A DNA stretch of 53,213 nt, from the NCBI GenBank assembly GCA_032718475.1, contig JAUCBJ010009139.1, positions 1 through 53,213 of the forward strand, in the 5' to 3' direction. Positions within the stretch are counted from its first letter, which is position 1. Each line of letters starts with the position of its first letter. Source of the DNA: Nemertoderma westbladi. Taxonomy: Eukaryota; Xenacoelomorpha; Nemertodermatida; Nemertodermatidae. Positions 32,101 to 47,000 of the stretch are shown here, in pieces. The notes beneath the pieces were generated by a model. That model was given only the letters and a program-made list of their open reading frames with translations. It had not been told where the DNA came from and made no database searches. Position numbers and translations under genes: made by a program.

Positions 32101-35100
32101 GCTGCTTCCCAGTGACTAGTTACTGTACACGCCTCTATCTTCGTTACAGTGCTGCTTCCCAGTGACTAGTTACTGTACACGCCTCTATCTTCGTTACAGT
32201 GCTGCTTCCCAGTGACTAGTTACTGTACACGCCTCTATCTTCGTTACAGTGCTGCTTCCCAGTGACTAGTTACTGTACACGCCTCTATCTTCGTTACAGT
32301 GCTGCTTCCCAGTGGCTAGTTACTGTACACGCCTCTATCTTCGTTACAGTGCTGCTTCCCAGTGACTAGTTACTGTACACGCCTCTATCTTCGTTACAGT
32401 GCTGCTTCCCAGTGACTAGTTACTGTACACGCCTCTATCTTCGTTACAGTGCTGCTTCCCAGTGGCTAGTTACTGTACACGCCTCTATCTTCGTTACAGT
32501 GCTGCTTCCCCGTGGCTAGTTACTGTACACGCCTCTATCTTCGTTACAGTGCTGCTTCCCCGTGGCTAGTTACTGTACACGCCTCTATCTTCGTTACAGT
32601 GCTGCTTCCCAGTGGCTAGTTACTGTACACGCCTCTATCTTCGTTACAGTGCTGCTTCCCAGTGACTAGTTACTGTACACGCCTCTATCTTCGTTACAGT
32701 GCTGCTTCCCAGTGGCTAGTTACTGTACACGCCTCTATCTTCGTTACAGTGCTGCTTCCCAGTGACTAGTTACTGTACTCGCCTCTATCTTCGTTACAGT
32801 GCTGCTTCCCAGTGACTAGTTACTGTACACGCCTCTATCTTCGTTACAGTGCTGCTTCCCAGTGACTAGTTACTGTACACGCCTCTATCTTCGTTACAGT
32901 GCTGCTTCCCAGTGACTAGTTACTGTACACTCCTCTATCTTCGTTACAGTGCTGCTTCCCAGTGACTAGTTACTGTACACGCCTCTATCTTCGTTACAGT
33001 GCTGCTTCCCAGTGACTAGTTACTGTACACGCCTCTATCTTCGTTACAGTGCTGCTTCCCAGTGACTAGTTACTGTACACGCCTCTATCTTCGTTACAGT
33101 GCTGCTTCCCAGTGACTAGTTACTGTACACGCCTCTATCTTCGTTACAGTGCTGCTTCCCAGTGACTAGTTACTGTACACGCCTCTATCTTCGTTACAGT
33201 GCTGCTTCCCAGTGACTAGTTACTGTACACGCCTCTATCTTCGTTACAGTGCTGCTTCCCAGTGACTAGTTACTGTACACGCCTCTATCTTCGTTACAGT
33301 GCTGCTTCCCAGTGACTAGTTACTGTACACGCCTCTATCTTCGTTACAGTGCTGCTTCCCAGTGACTAGTTACTGTACACGCCTCTATCTTCGTTACAGT
33401 GCTGCTTCCCAGTGACTAGTTACTGTACACGCCTCTATCTTCGTTACAGTGCTGCTTCCCAGTGACTAGTTACTGTACACGCCTCTATCTTCGTTACAGT
33501 GCTGCTTCCCAGTGACTAGTTACTGTACACGCCTCTATCTTCGTTACAGTGCTGCTTCCCAGTGACTAGTTACTGTACACGCCTCTATCTTCGTTACAGT
33601 GCTGCTTCCCAGTGACTAGTTACTGTACACGCCTCTATCTTCGTTACAGTGCTGCTTCCCAGTGACTAGTTACTGTACACGCCTCTATCTTCGTTACAGT
33701 GCTGCTTCCCAGTGACTAGTTACTGTACACGCCTCTATCTTCGTTACAGTGCTGCTTCCCAGTGACTAGTTACTGTACACGCCTCTATCTTCGTTACAGT
33801 GCTGCTTCCCAGTGACTAGTTACTGTACACGCCTCTATCTTCGTTACAGTGCTGCTTCCCAGTGACTAGTTACTGTACACGCCTCTATCTTCGTTACAGT
33901 GCTGCTTCCCAGTGACTAGTTACTGTACACGCCTCTATCTTCGTTACAGTGCTGCTTCCCAGTGACTAGTTACTGTACACGCCTCTATCTTCGTTACAGT
34001 GCTGCTTCCCAGTGACTAGTTACTGTACACGCCTCTATCTTCGTTACAGTGCTGCTTCCCAGTGACTAGTTACTGTACACGCCTCTATCTTCGTTACAGT
34101 GCTGCTTCCCAGTGACTAGTTACTGTACACGCCTCTATCTTCGTTACAGTGCTGCTTCCCAGTGACTAGTTACTGTACACGCCTCTATCTTCGTTACAGT
34201 GCTGCTTCCCAGTGACTAGTTACTGTACACGCCTCTATCTTCGTTACAGTGCTGCTTCCCAGTGACTAGTTACTGTACACGCCTCTATCTTCGTTACAGT
34301 GCTGCTTCCCAGTGACTAGTTACTGTACACGCCTCTATCTTCGTTACAGTGCTGCTTCCCAGTGACTAGTTACTGTACACGCCTCTATCTTCGTTACAGT
34401 GCTGCTTCCCAGTGACTAGTTACTGTACACGCCTCTATCTTCGTTACAGTGCTGCTTCCCAGTGACTAGTTACTGTACACGCCTCTATCTTCGTTACAGT
34501 GCTGCTTCCCAGTGACTAGTTACTGTACACGCCTCTATCTTCGTTACAGTGCTGCTTCCCAGTGACTAGTTACTGTACACGCCTCTATCTTCGTTACAGT
34601 GCTGCTTCCCAGTGACTAGTTACTGTACACGCCTCTATCTTCGTTACAGTGCTGCTTCCCAGTGACTAGTTACTGTACACGCCTCTATCTTCGTTACAGT
34701 GCTGCTTCCCAGTGACTAGTTACTGTACACGCCTCTATCTTCGTTACAGTGCTGCTTCCCAGTGACTAGTTACTGTACACGCCTCTATCTTCGTTACAGT
34801 GCTGCTTCCCAGTGACTAGTTACTGTACACGCCTCTATCTTCGTTACAGTGCTGCTTCCCAGTGACTAGTTACTGTACACGCCTCTATCTTCGTTACAGT
34901 GCTGCTTCCCAGTGACTAGTTACTGTACACGCCTCTATCTTCGTTACAGTGCTGCTTCCCAGTGACTAGTTACTGTACACGCCTCTATCTTCGTTACAGT
35001 GCTGCTTCCCAGTGACTAGTTACTGTACACGCCTCTATCTTCGTTACAGTGCTGCTTCCCAGTGACTAGTTACTGTACACGCCTCTATCTTCGTTACAGT

Positions 35101-36049
35101 GCTGCTTCCCAGTGACTAGTTACTGTACACGCCTCTATCTTCGTTACAGTGCTGCTTCCCAGTGACTAGTTACTGTACACGCCTCTATCTTCGTTACAGT
35201 GCTGCTTCCCAGTGACTAGTTACTGTACACGCCTCTATCTTCGTTACAGTGCTGCTTCCCAGTGACTAGTTACTGTACACGCCTCTATCTTCGTTACAGT
35301 GCTGCTTCCCAGTGACTAGTTACTGTACACGCCTCTATCTTCGTTACAGTGCTGCTTCCCAGTGACTAGTTACTGTACACGCCTCTATCTTCGTTACAGT
35401 GCTGCTTCCCAGTGACTAGTTACTGTACACGCCTCTATCTTCGTTACAGTGCTGCTTCCCAGTGACTAGTTACTGTACACGCCTCTATCTTCGTTACAGT
35501 GCTGCTTCCCAGTGACTAGTTACTGTACACGCCTCTATCTTCGTTACAGTGCTGCTTCCCAGTGACTAGTTACTGTACACGCCTCTATCTTCGTTACAGT
35601 GCTGCTTCCCAGTGACTAGTTACTGTACACGCCTCTATCTTCGTTACAGTGCTGCTTCCCAGTGACTAGTTACTGTACACGCCTCTATCTTCGTTACAGT
35701 GCTGCTTCCCAGTGACTAGTTACTGTACACGCCTCTATCTTCGTTACAGTGCTGCTTCCCAGTGACTAGTTACTGTACACGCCTCTATCTTCGTTACAGT
35801 GCTGCTTCCCAGTGACTAGTTACTGTACACGCCTCTATCTTCGTTACAGTGCTGCTTCCCAGTGACTAGTTACTGTACACGCCTCTATCTTCGTTACAGT
35901 GCTGCTTCCCAGTGACTAGTTACTGTACACGCCTCTATCTTCGTTACAGTGCTGCTTCCCAGTGACTAGTTACTGTACACGCCTCTATCTTCGTTACAGT
36001 GCTGCTTCCCAGTGACTAGTTACTGTACACGCCTCTATCTTCGTTACAG
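29167..36049 (+). repeat. 50-bp satellite array C, highly homogeneous
   Basis: About 138 units, mostly identical to the canonical sequence. GTGGCTAG variants cluster at 29810, 30510-30930 and 32300-32730; there are a few singletons (CCCCGTGG near 32511 and 32571, TACTCGCC near 31977 and 32777, CACTCC near 32930) and one single-base deletion near 31414. From about 32940 to 36049 I see no variant. The array ends inside a unit at GTTACAGGG, where the outer arm begins. Confidence 0.97.
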
Positions 36050-36268
36050 GGCCCGTTACTTCTCCCTTTGGAACTTGACTCTTACTGACTTTCCCCCGGC
36101 TTTGCCCCTTGGAATGCCTTACACTGTGAGGCCAAACCAACCGATCAGCTGCTGCTGTTACTGATCACTTACAGTATTGCATGTAACTGTTTAGGTCTCC
36201 GTTGCATTTTCTACTGCTGTACATACCTGGATACTTACGTAACTCTTTTTACATAACTGACTAATTAA
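36050..36268. repeat. Outer part of the right foldback arm
   Basis: It is the inverted counterpart of about 21419-21632: CTTCTCCC ... CCCCGGCTTTGCCCC ... CACTGTGAGGC ... CCGATCAG, then GCATGTAACTGTTTAGGTCTC, with indels, and a weaker match through GACTAATT at 36258-36265. Confidence 0.8.
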
Positions 36269-37490
36269 AATGATTAATATTTACCAATTTATTTTAATTT
36301 AAATATAATTATTGTATAGTAAACAACGTAATTCACAGTGGTGCTAATAAATTATTGATGTTTTCATTGGGAGACCTAGTTAGTTAGTTTCGTCGGCTAA
36401 TTATGTAGCTATTTAGGTTAACTTCGCTCTACATACAGTAAAGTTTCGTTTAAATTGCCTTCGTAATAAATATTTATTTATAATTCGAATATTTATGAGT
36501 TACCAACTATGAGCAACCTAACTATATACTCGCATGAATGTTGCGCACGCCATTCTGCGCTCAGTTAATGTGAGGTGTTTATTACTCTATATAGTTCTTT
36601 ATAATTATATCTGTCTTGGTTATTCCAAAGAACGAAAAATAATATTGTTTAATAATATATTGTTAGTGATGTATTTGGCCAGGGGCTGGAACTAAACCCC
36701 CCCCCCCCCCCCCCCCACCCCCGCCCCCCTCATCGCAAAGTGTGACGGGATCCCTGAGTTGGCGAGGGAATCCCGACCGGGTGTTTCCTTTTGGGCTATA
36801 CACGTCGCCGCGTTCGTGGGCTGCTGAAAAGCTTTATATCTGAGTCTGTAAGGCCAAAGGCCAGTTGAATAAAAACCAATAAAGTTTTAGTGGCAGTTGT
36901 TCGTAATGTCAGAAGATAATAATAGCACAATCGGAATATAATAATCAGCATGGTAATGACGACAGTGATGACAACGACGGTTAAAACCATCCTGCTTCCC
37001 AACTCTACACAAACCAACTGAATAATAAGTGATAAGTGTAACGGTTATATTACTAACACATATTCAATATTCCTACTGCTCTACGTGGCCTAGCCATTGA
37101 ATGCACCTCAATCAGATGGTATCCTGTCCCATCATTGGCTAACCTATAATCTCTCCTTCGGCACTCCCTGCTACCATTATCCCCGCGTGCTAGCCCCTTT
37201 TTCCCCTTGAGATGGCTTATGGCCTCTCATCTCTACTTGTGGCTGGCAATGTGTATTGCCCATGTTGGTTATTAGGTGACATTATATAACTAATGTCACC
37301 TTCCCAACTATAATTGGTAAAAAGCCCCTTTCCCCATTTTCCGCTGGGTAGTGCAGGGAATTGAATCCGCTTACACAAAGTTCTGGATTGTAAAAATGGG
37401 AACGACTTTAAATCGGGGTGTATCACATTAGTTAACGTTAAATTAATTATGTTCGGAGTTAAGGGTCGTTCACCATAGGTTTATAAAAGG
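36269..37490. other. AT-rich spacer with a C-rich run
   Basis: No gene is supported. A C-rich tract runs from about 36697 to 36730. Two minus-strand frames of about 70 codons (36796-37017, 37217-37426) have no recognisable features. Confidence 0.5.
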
Positions 37491-40400
37491 TATATATTTG
37501 GACCTACTACTACACAGTATTAATGCCCATTTGGACCTACTGTACCTCTAATACAACATGTATGGCACATATTTGGACCTACTGTACCTCTAATACAACA
37601 TGTATGGTATATATTTGGACCTACTGTACCTCTACCACAGTATGTATGCCCATTTGGACCTACTGTACCTCTACTACAACATGTATGGCATACATTTGGA
37701 CCTACTGTACCTCTACTACAACATGTATGGCATACATTTGGACCTACTGTACCTCTACTACAACATGTATGGCATACATTTGGACCTACTGTACCTCTAC
37801 TACAACATGTATGGCATACATTTGGACCCTACTGTACCTCTGCTACAACATGTATGGCATACATTTGGACCCTACTGTACCTCTACTACAGTATGTATTG
37901 CATACATTTGGACCTACAGTATGTATGCCCATTTGGACCTACTGTACCTCTACTACAACATGTATGGCATACATTTGACCTACTGTACCTCTACTACAAC
38001 ATGTATGGCATACATTTGGACCTACTGTACCTCTACTACAGTAACATATGCCCATATGGACCTACTGTACCTCTACTACAACATGTATGGCATACATTTG
38101 GACCTACTGTACCTCTGCTACAACATGTATGGCATACATTTGGACCTACTGTACCTCTACTACAGTATGTATTGCATAAATTTGGACCTACTGTATGTAC
38201 ATCTACTACAACATGTATGGCATACATTTGACCTACTGTATGTACCTCTACTACAGTATGTATTCCATACATTTGGACCTACTGTATGTACATCTACTAC
38301 AACATGTATGGCATACATTTGGACCTACTGTACCTATACTACAACATGTGTGGCATACATTTGGACCTACTGTACCTCTACTACAGTATGTATGGCATAC
38401 ATTTGGACCTACTGTACCTATACTACAGTATGTATGGCATACATTTGGACCTACTGTACCTCTACTACAACATGTATGGCATACATTTGGACCTACTGTA
38501 CCTCTACTACAGTATGTATGGCATACATTTGGATCTACTGTTTACCTCTACTACAGTATGTATGGCATACATTTGGACCTACTGTATGTACCTCTAATAC
38601 AACATGTATGGCATACATTTGGACCTACTGTACCTCTACTACAGTATGTATGGCATACATTTGGACCTACTGTACCTATACTACAGTATGTATGGCATAC
38701 ATTTGGACCTACTGTACCTCTACTACAACATGTATGGCATACATTTGGACCTACTGTACCTCTACTACAGTATGTATGGCATACATTTGGATCTACTGTT
38801 TACCTCTACTACAGTATGTATGGCATACATTTGGACCTACTGTATGTACCTCTACTAGAGTATGTATGGCATACATTTGGACCTACTGTACCTATACTAC
38901 AGTATGTATGGAATACATTTGGACCTACTGTACCTATACTACAGTATGTATGGCATACATTTGGACCTACTGTACCTCTACTACAACATGTATGGCATAC
39001 ATTTGGACCTACTGTACCTCTACTACAGTATGTATGGCATACATTTGGATCTACTGTTTACCTCTACTACAGTAACGTATGCCCATTTGGACCTACTGTA
39101 CCTCTACTACAACATGTATGGCATACATTTGGACCTACTGTATGTACCTCTAATACAACATGTATGGCATACATTTGGACCTACTGTACCTCTACTACAG
39201 TATGTATGGCATACATTTGGACCTACTGTACCTATACTACAGTATGTATGGCTTACATTTGGACCTACTGTACCTCTACTACAACATGTATGGCATACAT
39301 TTGGACCTACTGTACCTCTACTACAGTATGTATGGCATACATTTGGATCTACTGTTTACCTCTACTACAGTAACGTATGCCCATTTGGACCTACTGTACC
39401 TCTACTACAACATGTATGGCATACATTTGGACCTACTGTATGTACCTCTAATACAACATGTATGGCATACATTTGGACCTACTGTACCTCTACTACAGTA
39501 TGTATGGCATACATTTGGACCTACTGTACCTATACTACAGTAAGTATGGCATACATTTGGATCTACTGTTTACCTCTACTACAGTATGTATGGCATACAT
39601 TTGGACCTAATGTATGTACCTCTACTACAGTAAGTATGGCATACATTTGGACCTACTGTACCTCTACTACAACATGTATGGCATACATTTGGACCTACTG
39701 TACCTCTACTACAGTATGTATGGCATACATTTGGATCTACTGTTTACCTCTACTACAGTAACGTATGCCCATTTGGACCTACTGTACCTCTACTACAACA
39801 TGTATGGCATACATTTGGACCTACTGTACCTCTACTACAGTATGTATTGCATACATTTGGATCTACTGTTTACCTCTACTACAGTATGTATGGCATACAT
39901 TTGGACCTAATGTATGTACCACTGCTACAGTATGTATGGCATACATTTGGACCTACTGTACCTCTACTACAGTATGTATGGCATACATTTGGACCTACTG
40001 TACCTCTACTACAGTAACGTATGCCCATTTGGACCTACTGTACCTCTACTACAGTATGTATTGCATACATTTGGACCTACTGTACCTACTACAGTATGTA
40101 TGGGATACATTTGGACCTACTGTATGTACCTCTACTACAGTATTTATTGCATACATTTGGACCTACTGTATGTACCTCTACTACAGTATGTATTGCATAC
40201 ATTTGGACCTACTGTACCTACTACAGTATGTATGGGATACATTTGGACCTACTGTATGTACCTCTACTACAATATTTATTGCATACATTTGGACCTACAG
40301 TATGTACCTCTACTACAGTATGTATGGCATACATTTGGACCTACTGTATGTACCTCTACTACAGTATTTATTGCATACATTTGGACCTACTGTATGTACC

Positions 40401-40632
40401 TCTACTACAGTATGTATGGCATACATTTGGACCTACTGTATGTACCTCTACTACAGTATTTATTGCATACATTTGGACCTACTGTACCTCTACTACAGTA
40501 TGTATTGCATACATTTGGACCTACTGTATGTACCTCTACTACAGTATGTATGGCATACATTTGGACCTACTGTATGTACCTCTACTACAGTATGTATGGC
40601 ATACATTTGGACCTACTGTACCTCTACTACAG

Positions 40633-41070
40633 TAACGTATGCCCATTTGGACCTACTGTACCTCTACTACAACATGCATGGCATACATTTGGACCTACTG
40701 TATGTACCTCTAATACAACATGTATGGCATACATTTGGACCTACTGTACCTCTACTACAGTATGTATGGCATACATTTGGCCCTACTGTACCTACTACAG
40801 TATGTATGCCCATTTGGACCTACTGTACCTCTACTACAACATGTATGGCATACATTTGGACCTACTCAACCTCTACTACAACAGGTATGGCCTACATTTG
40901 GACCTACTGTACCTCTACTACAGTATGTATGCCCATTTGGACCTACTGTACCTCTACTACAACATATTGTATGGCATACATTTTGATCTACTGTATACCT
41001 CTACTACAGTATGTATGGCATACATTTGGACCTACTGTATGTACCACTACTACAGTATGTATTGCATACA
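40633..41070 (+). repeat. Higher-order satellite block, first copy
   Basis: A distinctive run of variant monomers (AACATGCATGG, then TTTGGCCCTACTG, CTACTCAACCTC, AACATATTGTATGG, TTTTGATCTACTG) is repeated in the same order at about 50680-51110, offset by about 10.05 kb, with only small changes. Confidence 0.85.
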
Positions 41071-44000
41071 TTTGGACCTACTGTATGTACCTCTACTACA
41101 GTATTTATTGCATACATTTGGACCTACAGTATGTACCTCTACTACAGTATGTAGGGCATACATTTGGACCTACTGTATGTACCTCTACTACAGTATGTAT
41201 GGCATACATTTGGACCTACTGTATGTACCTCTACTACAGTATTTATTGCATACATTTGGACCTACAGTATGTACCTCTACTACAGTATGTATGGCATACA
41301 TTTGGACCTACTGTACCTCTACTACAGTATGTATGGCATACATTTGGACCTACTGTACCTCTACTACAGTATGTATGGCATACATTTGGACCTACTGTAT
41401 GTACCTCTACTACAGTATTTATTGCATACATTTGGACCTACAGTATGTACCTCTACTACAGTATGTATGGCATACATTTGGACCTACTGTACCTCTACTA
41501 CAGTATGTATGGCATACATTTGGACCTACTGTATGTACCTCTACTACAGTATGTATGGCATACATTTGGACCTACTGTACCTATACTACAGTATGTATGG
41601 CATATTTGTCCTACTGTACCTCTACTACAGTGTGCATGCCCATATGGACCTACTGTACCTCTACTACAACATGTATGGCATACATTTGGACCTACTGTAC
41701 CTCTGCTACAACATGTATGGCATACATTTGGACCTACTGTACCTCTGCTACAACATGTATGGCATACATTTGGACCTACTGTACCTCTACTACAGTATGT
41801 ATGGCATACATTTGGATCTACTGTTTACCTCTACTACAGTATGTATGGCATACATTTGGACCTACTGTACCTCTACTACAGTATGTATGGCATACATTTG
41901 GACCTACTGTACCTCTACTACAGTATGTATTGCATACATTTGGACCTACTGTATGTACCTCTAATACAACATGTATGGCATACATTTGGACCTACTGTAC
42001 CTCTACTACAGTATGTATGGCATACATTTGGACCTACTGTACCTCTACTACAGTATGTATGGCATACATTTGGACCTACTGTACCTATACTACAGTATGT
42101 ATGGCATACATTTGGACCTACTGTACCTCTACTACAACATGTATGGCATACATTTGGACCTACTGTATGTACCTCTACTACAGTATTTATTGCATACATT
42201 TGGACCTACACTATGTACCTCTACTACAGTATGTATGGCATACATTTGGACCTACTGTACCTCTACTACAGTATGTATGGCATACATTTGGACCTACTGT
42301 ATGTACCTCTACTACAGTATTTATTGCATACATTTGGACCTACAGTATGTACCTCTACTACAGTATGTATGGCATACATTTGGACCTACTGTACCTCTAC
42401 TACAACATGTATGGCATACATTTGGCCCTACTGTACATACTACAGTATGTATGGCATACATTTGGACCTACTGTACCTCTGCTACAACATGTATGGCATA
42501 CATTTGGACCTACTGTACCTCTGCTACAACATGTATGGCATACATTTGGACCTACTGTACCTCTACTACAGTATGTATGGCATACATTTGGATCTACTGT
42601 TTACCTCTACTACAGTATGTATGGCATACATTTGGACCTACTGTACCTCTACTACAACATGTATGGCATACATTTGGACCTACTGTACCTCTACTACAAC
42701 ATGTATGGCATACATTTGGACCTACTGTATGTACCTCTACTACAGTATGTATGGCATACATTTGGACCTACTGTACCTCTACTACAGTATGTATGGCATA
42801 CATTTGGACCTACTGTACCTCTACTACAGTATGTATTGCATACATTTGGACCTACTGTATGTACCTCTAATACAACATGTATGGCATACATTTGGACCTA
42901 CTGTACCTCTACTACAGTATGTATGGCATACATTTGGACCTACTGTACCTCTACTACAGTATGTATGGCATACATTTGGACCTACTGTACCTATACTACA
43001 GTATGTATGGCATACATTTGGACCTACTGTACCTCTACTACAACATGTATGGCATACATTTGGACCTACTGTACCTCTACTACAGTATGTATGGCATACA
43101 TTTGGATCTACTGTTTACCTCTACTACAGTATGTATGGCATACATTTGGACCTACTGTATGTACCTCTAATACAACATGTATGGCATACATTTGGACCTA
43201 CTGTACCTCTACTACAGTATGTATGGCATACATTTGGACCTACTGTACCTCTACTACAGTATGTATGGCATACATTTGGATCTACTGTACCTATACTACA
43301 GTATGTATGGCATACATTTGGACCTACTGTACCTCTACTACAGTAACGTATGCCCATTTGGACCTACTGTACCTCTACTACAGTATGTATTGCATACATT
43401 TGGACCTACTGTATGTACCTCTACTACAGTATGTATTGCATACATTTGGACCTACTGTATGTACCTCTACTACAGTAAGTATGGCATACATTTGGACCTA
43501 CTGTACCTCTACTACATTATGTATGGCATACATTTGGACCTACTGTACCTCTACTACAGTATGTATGGCATACATTTGGACCTACTGTACCTCTACTACA
43601 GTAAGTATGGCATACATTTGGACCTACTGTACCTCTACTACAGTAACGTATGCCCATTTGGACCTACTGTATGTACCTCTACTACAGTATGTATGGCATA
43701 CATTTGGACCTACTGTACCTCTACTACAGTATGTATGGCTTACATTTGGACCTACTGTATGTACCTCTACTACAGTATGTATGGCATACATTTGGACCTA
43801 CTGTATGTACCTCTACTACAGTATGTATGGCATACATTTGGACCTACTGTACCTCTACTACATTATGTATGGCATACATTTGGACCTACTGTATGTACCT
43901 CTACTACAGTATGTATGGCATACATTTGGACCTACTGTATGTACCTCTACTACAGTATGTATTGCATACATTTGGACCTACTGTACCTCTACTACATTAT

Positions 44001-47000
44001 GTATGGCATACATTTGGACCTACTGTACCTCTACTACATTATGTATGGCATACATTTGGACCTACTGTATGTACCTCTACTACAGTATGTATTGCATACA
44101 TTTGGACCTACTGTACCTCTGCTACAACATGTATGGCATACATTTGGACCTACTGTATGTACCTCTACTACAGTATGTATTGCATACATTTGGACCTACT
44201 GTATGTACCTCTACTACAGTATTTATTGCATACATTTGGACCTACAGTATGTACCTCTACTACAGTATGTATTGCATACATTTGGACCTACTGTACCTCT
44301 ACTACAGTATGTATTGCATACATTTGGACCTACTGTATGTACCTCTACTACAGTATGTATGGCATACATTTGGACCTACTGTACCTCTACTACAGTATGT
44401 ATTGCATACATTTGGACCTACTGTATGTACCTCTACTACAGTATGTATGGCATACATTTGGACCTACTGTACCTCTACTACAGTATGTATTGCATACATT
44501 TGGACCTACTGTATGTACCTCTACTACAGTATGTATGGCATACATTTGGACCTACTGTACCTCTACTACAGTATGTATTGCATACATTTGGACCTACTGT
44601 ATGTACCTCTACTACAGTATGTATGGCATACATTTGGACCTACTGTACCTCTACTACAGTATGTATTGCATACATTTGGACCTACTGTATGTACCTCTAC
44701 TACATTATGTATGGCATACATTTGGACCTACTGTATGTACCTCTACTACAGTATGTATTGCATACATTTGGACCTACTGTATGTACCTCTACTACAGTAT
44801 GTATGGCATACATTTGGACCTACTGTATGTACCTCTACTACAGTATGTATGGCATACATTTGGACCTACTGTATGTACCTCTACTACAGTATGTATTGCA
44901 TACATTTGGACCTACTGTATGTACCTCTACTACAGTATGTATTGCATACATTTGGACCTACTGTATGTACCTCTACTACAGTATGTATGGCATACATTTG
45001 GACCTACAGTATGTACCTCTACTACAGTATGTATGGCATACATTTGGACCTACTGTACCTCTACTACATTATGTATGGCATACATTTGGACCTACTGTAT
45101 GTACCTCTACTACAGTATGTATTGCATACATTTGGACCTACTGTATGTACCTCTACTACAGTATGTATGGCATACATTTGGACCTACTGTATGTACCTCT
45201 ACTACAGTATGTATGGCATACATTTGGACCTACTGTATGTACCTCTACTACAGTATGTATGGCATACATTTGGACCTACTGTATGTACCTCTACTACAGT
45301 ATGTATGGCATACATTTGGACCTACTGTACCTCTACTACAGTATGTATGGCATACATTTGGACCTACTGTAACTCTACTACAGTATGTATGGCATACATT
45401 TGTACCTACTGTATGTACCTCTACTACAGTATGTATTGCATACATTTGGACCTACTGTATGTACCTCTACTACAGTATGTATGGCATACATTTGGACCTA
45501 CTTTACCTCTACTACAGTATGTATTGCATACATTTGGACCTACTGTATGTACCACTACTACAGTATGTATTGCATACATTTGGACCTACTGTATGTACCT
45601 CTACTACAGTATGTATTGCATACATTTGGATCTACTCTATGTACCTCTACTAAAACATGTATGGCATACATTTGGACCTACTTTACCTCTACTACAGTAT
45701 GTATTGCATACATTTGGACCTACTGTATGTACCTCTATTACAGTATGTATTGCATACATTTGGACCTACTGTATGTACCTCTACTACAGTATGTATGGCA
45801 TACATTTGGACCTACTGTACCTCTACTACAGTATGTATTGCATACATTTGGACCTACTGTACCTCTACTACAGTATGTATGGCATACATTTGGACCTACT
45901 GTACCTCTACTACAGTATGTATGGCATACATTTGGACCTACTGTACCTCTACTACATTATGTATGGCATACATTTGGACCTACTGTACCTCTACTACAGT
46001 ATGTATGGCATACATTTGGACCTACTGTAACTCTACTACAGTATGTATGGCATACATTTGTACCTACTGTATGTACCTCTACTACAGTATGTATTGCATA
46101 CATTTGGACCTACTGTATGTACCTCTACTACAGTATGTATGGCATACATTTGGACCTACTGTATGTACCTCTACTACAGTATGTATGGCATACATTTGGA
46201 CCTACTGTATGTACCTCTACTACAGTATGTATTGCATACATTTGGACCTACTGTATGTACCTCTACTACAGTATGTATGGCATACATTTGGACCTACTGT
46301 AACTCTACTACAGTATGTATGGCATACATTTGTACCTACTGTATGTACCTCTACTACAGTATGTATTGCATACATTTGGACCTACTGTATGTACCTCTAC
46401 TACAGTATGTATGGCATACATTTGGACCTACTTTACCTCTACTACAGTATGTATTGCATACATTTGGACCTACTGTATGTACCACTACTACAGTATGTAT
46501 TGCATACATTTGGACCTACTGTACCTCTACTACAGTATGTATGGCATACATTTGGACCTACTGTACCTCTACTACATTATGTATGGCATACATTTGTACC
46601 TACTGTATGTACCTCTACTACAGTATGTATTGCATACATTTGGACCTACTGTAACTCTACTACAGTATGTATGGCATACATTTGTACCTACTGTATGTAC
46701 CTCTACTACAGTATGTATTGCATACATTTGGACCTACTGTATGTACCTCTACTACAGTATGTATTGCATACATTTGGACCTACTGTACCTCTACTACATT
46801 ATGTATTGCATACATTTGGACCTACTGTATGTACCTCTACTACAGTATGTATGGCATACATTTGGACCTACTTTACCTCTACTACAGTATGTATTGCATA
46901 CATTTGGACCTACTGTATGTACCACTACTACAGTATGTATTGCATACATTTGGACCTACTGTATGTACCTCTACTACAGTATGTATGGCATACATTTGGA

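Larger units (their letters stand above)
21419..36268. mobile_element. Giant asymmetric foldback (inverted-repeat) structure
   Basis: The left arm (about 21419-21940) is inverted relative to sequence at both ends of a much longer right arm. Its inner part (21831-21896, CTACAAACTTACACCAAT ... GGCGCGTGGGAATAT) matches 22189-22254 in reverse complement almost perfectly, and similarity continues, after a 15-bp indel, to about 21940 and 22159. Its outer part (about 21500-21632, with GGGGCCAAGCCGGG and CGGTAGG) matches 36044-36203 inverted, and weaker similarity runs to about 21419 and 36268. Between these anchors the left arm has about four 50-bp units and the right arm about 190, plus two LINE copies. 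Tandem subrepeats inside long inverted arms are typical of foldback elements. Terminal duplications were not resolved. Confidence 0.75.

Noticed and set aside
21634-36049. CRISPR-like array
   Set aside because: The 50-bp units are contiguous with no unique spacers, and the genome is animal.
36796-37426. Two minus-strand frames of about 70 codons
   Set aside because: No start context, motif or composition that separates them from chance frames.
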